From: Siphonodentalium dalli | Lineage: Eukaryota > Mollusca > Scaphopoda > Gadilida > Siphonodentaliidae | Length of the DNA: 64,000 nucleotides | Assembly (NCBI GenBank): GCA_032622095.1 | Contig: CP136067.1 | Location: forward strand, 132,993,990 to 133,057,989 | Reading direction: 5' to 3' | Part shown: positions 59,268 through 64,000 of the stretch, piece by piece | Numbering within the stretch: the stretch's first letter is position 1 | How the letters are laid out: each line of letters starts with the position of its first letter | Notes under the pieces: model-generated | Told to the model about the DNA's origin: nothing | The model's input: only the letters and a program-made list of their open reading frames with translations | The model's database searches: none | Translations under genes and position numbers: made by a program

Positions 59268-59841
59268 GTATGTATGTTCTATCCACATAAACTTTTGTCG
59301 GAAATCCACCGATAAATATACGTACCATCAATTTAATAATAATATAGACAAGTATTGAAAGCAGGCCAATTTAGAATCGCACTCCCGCTACCACCACTGG
59401 TTTCAAAAAATGTATACCAATTATAAAAAATATTTCTCCTTCTCAATCAATACACCGAAAAGCCAAAATGATTTGCCGATAATTTTTTGTTTGCGATGGC
59501 TTTGAATTCCCAAAAAAACACTGAATTCCAAAATATGACGAGTCGCATGTTATAATTAGAAGCACGGGTTGGTTATCTCGTTAAACTCACACGGGGGCTT
59601 ACCATACTTAACTATATTATTATTAAAGTAATGGTATATATGTGTATTTATCGTCGTCTTTTGATAAGAATGTTCACCAGGTGTGGTGTTATCTATTTGC
59701 ATGCTGTGGCTTAAATTGTGTGACGTTACATAACATGATCCACATACATCAGCATTATCACCTCTACACCTGGGCGACGCGTGAACCAAGAAACGTACAC
59801 GCATACCCACCAAGTGGATGCACGTACAATATACTATAGAA

Positions 59842-60262
59842 ACGGGCTCCGTCCGTTCGTCTGTCTAGCCGTCCGTTCGTCTATGCGTTCGTCCGTCCGT
59901 CCGTCACACTTTTGAGTACCTTCGTGGTGTAATCAACTCCTCCTACAGTTTTGATCGTAGATATTTGAAACTTCAGAGTATTGTTACTCACATATTGGAG
60001 ATGTGCAAAATGTATATATATGACGGAAAAATTATTTTTTTACGGAGTTATTAACCCTGTTCGACTTAGAAAATTTCAACATTTTTTATAATTTTCTGTA
60101 TGAGGGTACCTTCATGGTGTAATCAACTCCTCCTACAGTTTTGATCATAGATATTTGAAACTTCAGATTATTGTTACCCACATATTGGAGATGTGCAACA
60201 TGTATATAGATGACGGAAAACTACGGAGTTATTAACGGAGTTATTAACCCTTTTTGACTTAA
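59842..60262. repeat. Dispersed repeat with internal duplication of about 190 bp
   Basis: It starts with CGTCCGTCCGTC-type repeats. Two units (from about 59916 and 60106) share 'GGTGTAATCAACTCCTCCTA', 'ATATTTGAAACTTCAGA' and 'CACATATTGGAGATGTGCAA'. Confidence 0.75.
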
Positions 60263-60380
60263 TTTTTCTAACAAAGCGGCATCGACTTGCCACGTTGTCG
60301 GGGGACACTGTGGTCGGCTGACCTTTTATTTTATTTCAAGTAGATTTGTTTAAAGAGCTACTGTAGACTAAATCCGGCGA

Positions 60381-60651
60381 TTTATGGGACCATCTCCTTT
60401 TATACTCAACAGAATATATGCAACAAATGAAGGAATTTGAGACATGAATGAGTGCAAAATACACCCATGTGCTCTATGAACGATGCAAATAAAATGGTAA
60501 TTATTCTTATGAATATGATTTTATGACTCCAGCCATAAATTCAGTTTCATTATAGTTTGTATCGCGAGTGTATTTTGCACTCATCCATGGCTCAAATTCA
60601 TTCATTTGTTACATATATTGTTTTGAGTATAAAAGGAGATGGTCCCATAAA
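60381..60651. mobile_element. Foldback element, 271 bp
   Basis: Arms of about 85 bp starting TTTATGGGACCATCTCC and ending with its complement, around a central unpaired part of about 100 bp. No ORF. Confidence 0.75.
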
Positions 60652-61359
60652 TGGCCCCTTTTAAAGCATACAAACAATATTTAATATTTCATATTAAACT
60701 CTCTATCGACCTACCTAAACAAAATCTGGGATTTTTTTTAAACCGACTTCTTTACATAATGTGAACGCATCTCTCATATTGGGAAGGTGAACATGTGTTG
60801 TTATAGTACTATAGCATACATTGGTTATAGAGGGTAATGATTTTCCCCTTCAAATTTTGAAATTGAGATATTTGTTTTTAAATCATGGAAGATGCGCCCA
60901 CTTAAACATCATAGACCTTCGGTCAAACGTAGCTAGACACCCTCCCCGCTATGCGGAATGTTTGTGGTTGTGATATTAGTATACCCTTGTATTGTTTTGC
61001 AATCTAACAATCGTCGCCTTATTTTGGGTATTTCGCCCTTTGGAAAAGGTGTCCAAATGTCTCTTGAGGGTATTTAATTCCGTTCAATCATCTTGTGGCT
61101 TGCAACATTATTGACACCATGTCACATTGTGTTATGCGAAGTCTTGAAGTGGAAAATTTAATATTTTAGCCAAAATGAAGCCTTTCATTTGACATATAAC
61201 TCGGCGAAATTGAACAAAGCGAAGTCGAGATATCGTATCGGAAACTAACGAAATCTGCCGAAGAAATCGCCAAGTCCGCTCAGAGGTATTTGACCTAGTT
61301 ATAAAATCGATATTTTCGAGCAATAATTTGTCGCGAACGTGTACTTAAACGCGATGACA

Positions 61360-62320
61360 TCTACTATATATTTTGAGACTTCCGTATTTATAATTATACA
61401 ATAGGTCTTAAATGTGTTACCATTTATTTCAACCCAACTATCAATCAGACATATACGGCTACACTACTTTACCTATATATTATATATTTTGGGAAATCTG
61501 TCTGTGTGTGTGTGTGTCTGTCTATTCGATATGGACTCGAGAACGACCGAACCCATTTCGATGAAACTTGGTATGTGGGGGTACTTGGTTTAAACATATT
61601 TATTACCAATAAGTATATAACAATACAGATTGGCATTGGGATTGGAGGACAAGTGCGATACTTATACATAACCCCCTCTCCCAATTGCCGTTATAACACT
61701 GATACATAATAATTTGGGTTGTCAACACAATAGGTATAACATATTTACAAGTGTATACATACAGTATATCATTGTATATTATTTGAAGAATTGTTTGTAT
61801 AGTCTCACCACCCCACCAATTCTAAATAATTTCAATAATGATTTCAAGTAGCTATTTTAAATGTGATACATGTACCTCATGGTGCACTGTTAACATTTTT
61901 ACTTTACTTGGGGGTACTTTCGGCCGGGGAGTGTCGTAAGCCTATTCGTTTGCCCGTGCGACGTGACCTTGACCTTGAAATCGGATCAATTCAAGGTCAA
62001 ATCGCGAATTTTGATGGGATTTCGACGAAATTTTATACATAGGGTTACTTTTGTCCACTGAGTGTTTTGGACGGGTCAACTCGTGACCCCGACCTGACCT
62101 TGACCTTCAAAATGATCAATTCAAGGTCAAATCGGGTAAAACCCGATGGATTTCGACGGGTACTTTTGTCGGGTACTTTTGTCCGGGCAGTGTTTTGGAC
62201 TAGTCAAATCGTGACCCCACCTCACCTTGACCTTCAAAATGGACAATTCAAGGTCAAATCGCGCAATTCGCCGAAAAGCAGAGGGGAAACAGCACGGACG
62301 AAGTCGGGTCCACCTGCTAG
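61360..62320 (+). mobile_element. Helitron e (plus-strand cluster)
   Basis: It starts TCTACTATATATTTTGAGA after A61359 and ends with hairpin (CGGACGAAGTCGGGTCC), then CTAG before T62321. A second 5'-like motif near 61478 suggests two partly fused copies. It contains several TCAAGGTCA words. Confidence 0.7.
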
Positions 62321-62334
62321 TATATATATATATA

Positions 62335-62969
62335 TCTCATATATATTTTTGAAGACCTCTGTTTGTCTGTCTGTATGTCTGTCTGTCTGTCTGTATGTCA
62401 TTAATACAAATCTACGATTCTCGACCGATCGGGACGAAACTTGGTACGTGTGTGTAGTTTGACCAGGCGGTGGACGTTGTCGTATTGGCGAGCCCGTGCG
62501 ACGCCCGTGCAGCGCATGCGCAGACGAGATCTCGGAAACGGGTGGAGCTATCGACTTGAAATTTGCTATGTGAATGTATCTTGCGCCGGTTACAAATTGT
62601 ATCGGGTCGCCGAGCCCGTGCGACGCCCGTGCAGCGCATGCGCAGACGAGATCTCGGAAACGGGTGGAGCTATCGACTTGAAATTTGGTATGTGAATGTA
62701 TCTTGCCCCGGATACGAATTTTATCGGGTCGCCGAGCCCGTGCGACGCCAGCTTCGCGCATGCGCAGACCAGATCTCGGAAACGGGTGGAGCTATCGACT
62801 TGAAATTTGCTATGTGAATGTATCTTGCCCCGGATACGAATTTTATCGGATCGCCGAGCCCGTGCGACGCAAGCTTCGCGCATGCACAGACCAGATCTCG
62901 GAAACGGGTGGAGCTATCGACTTGAAATTTGGTTTTTGAATAGCCCGGACAACGTCGGGCTCATCGGCT
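62335..62969 (+). mobile_element. Helitron f with 122-bp minisatellite
   Basis: It starts TCTCATATATATTTTTGAAG after A62334. About four 122-bp units lie at 62480-62940. It ends with hairpin GGACAACGTCGGGCT and CGGCT without the final AG. It is the plus-strand sister of Helitron c. Confidence 0.75.
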
Positions 62970-63588
62970 TTTTTGGAAGATCTTCTGTCTGTGTGTCTGT
63001 CTGTGTGTTCGCGATGGACTCGAAAACGACCGAACCGATTTCGATGAAACTTGGTATGTTGGGGTACTTTCGGTCGTGGAGTGGCATGGGCCTGTTAATT
63101 TGCCCGTGCGACGTGACCTTGACCTTGAAATCGGGCCATTTCAAGGTCGAACACCCGAGTATCGCGGGATTTCGATAAAAATTAGTGTCTGGGGATACTT
63201 TCGTATGGGGAGTGTCGTAAGCCTATTCGTTTGCCCGTGCGACGTGACCTTGACCTTGAAATCGGGTCAATTCAAGGTCAAATCGCGAATTTTGATGGGA
63301 TTTCGACGAAATTTGATACGTGGGGGTTACTTTTGTCCACTGAGTGTTTTGGACGGGTCGATTCGTGACCCCGACCTGACCTTGACCTTCAAAATGATCA
63401 ATTCGAGGTCAAATCGGGTAAAACCGGATGCATTTCGACGGGTACTTTTGTCCGGGCAGTGTTTTGGACTGGTCAAATCGTTACCCCACCTGACCTTGAC
63501 CTTCAAAATGGACAATTCAAGGTAAAATCGCGCAATTCGCCGAAAAGCAGAGGGGAAATAGCCCGGACGAAGTCGGGTCCACCTGATA

Positions 63589-63589
<1 letters not shown>
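62970..63589 (+). mobile_element. Helitron g
   Basis: The 5' end is damaged. The 3' end has the CCCGGACGAAGTCGGG hairpin and ATAG in place of CTAG. It holds many TGACCTTGA/TCAAGGTCA words (63110-63520). Confidence 0.65.

Positions 63590-63590
<1 letters not shown>

Positions 63591-63644
<54 letters not shown>
63591..63644. repeat. (TA)n microsatellite
   Basis: Follows the Helitron g terminus and runs into a (GT)n tract ending at about 63668. Confidence 0.95.
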
Positions 63645-63668
<24 letters not shown>

Positions 63669-64000
63669 ATATACTTCATAGAATCGAAAACGCCTGAACC
63701 GATTGAGACCAAACTTCCTATCTAAGGGTAAAATCCTACGGGACGCGTCTTCGCGGCGTTTTGGAGAAGCTCCCAGCACCCGTTCTCCACTCTCAGTCAC
63801 AAAAATGACCGTCCTTGGCACTGTGGGGTTAATCGCGTTGATAGTTAAAGAGCGTTCGTATCCGCAGTGTCGTTGATAAAGAGCGTATGCGTGTAGTGTG
63901 ATTCTTACGGCTGTGTCCAGACGTGAGCGTGTCTGTATCCAGACATGTAATGAGCGTGTTGTGTGATTCTTACGTACTTAGGAACGGGGGAGATTTTCAT
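63669..64000 (+). mobile_element. Helitron h, partial
   Basis: Reverse complement of about 31710-32010 (Helitron b): 'TAAAGAGCGT', 'GACCGTCCTTG', 'CACTGTGGGGTTAATCGCGT'. It runs off the window end. Confidence 0.65.

Larger units (their letters stand above)
59268..61359. other. Intronic/intergenic repeats after lectin exon 2
   Basis: No terminal CTLD exon was found. It contains the duplicated repeat at 59842-60262 and the foldback at 60381-60651. Confidence 0.45.

Noticed and set aside
62234-62939. Open frames of 84-175 codons on both strands of the Helitron minisatellite
   Set aside because: The repeat period (122) is not a multiple of three and frames are open on both strands by composition; no domain.

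Overview
This is repeat-rich, AT-rich DNA from an animal nuclear genome. GT-AG introns, C-type lectin exons, a PAN/apple exon, LINEs, a Ty3/gypsy element, Helitrons, hAT and TTAA-type elements, and long simple repeats all point to an invertebrate. Degenerate low-complexity repeats of the 'accaaatataagc...gatggttcttgag' and 'cgtccgtccgtc' kind, together with scattered TAGGCCTA motifs, suggest a marine lophotrochozoan or another non-ecdysozoan marine invertebrate. I cannot fix the phylum from sequence alone.

Host genes are few. A secreted C-type lectin (CTLD) gene on + runs from an exon at 11710-11913 to a terminal exon at 19733-19971. The two have matching phase-1 boundaries and are separated by a 7.8 kb intron full of transposons. 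A paralogue begins at 58140-58443 (signal peptide plus PAN/apple) and continues at 59064-59267 (first half of the CTLD, paralogous to 11710-11913). Its last exon is not in the window. Almost everything else is mobile or repetitive DNA.

Layout: 0.9-1.3, 9.6-10.0 and 17.5-17.9 kb are three copies of a TTAA-flanked MITE built from two long hairpins. 4.2-9.3 kb is a dead Ty3/gypsy element with a complete 3' LTR. 12.7-16.7 kb is a decayed APE-type LINE on -, inside the lectin intron. 23-27 kb holds a tRNA-related SINE-like piece, foldback repeats and a tandem repeat with GC-rich hairpins. 27.9-33.6 kb is an inverted repeat enclosing mosaic LINE fragments and a convergent single-zinc-finger ORF. 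Its right arm is split by four head-to-tail Helitrons. 34.6-51.4 kb is a very large imperfect inverted repeat. Inserted in its right arm is the most notable object in the window: a 4993 bp transposon (43315-48307) with about 506 bp terminal inverted repeats (TIRs), a 5 bp target duplication, and two convergent spliced genes whose 17-nt first exons lie inside the TIRs. One gene encodes a lambda-exonuclease/YqaJ-type nuclease and the other a C2H2 zinc-finger protein. 52.4-53.4 kb is an internally deleted hAT. 53.7-54.1 kb is a (CT)n tract. 54.4-55.1 and 58.5-58.9 kb are paired foldback modules. 56.2-57.4 kb is a third copy of the large repeat. 61.4-64.0 kb is a second Helitron cluster on +.

The nuclease/zinc-finger transposon is the best candidate for a little-described system. 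Each TIR arm acts as promoter, start codon and splice donor for a different protein, and the centre looks deleted, so a longer autonomous form with additional genes probably exists elsewhere in this genome.
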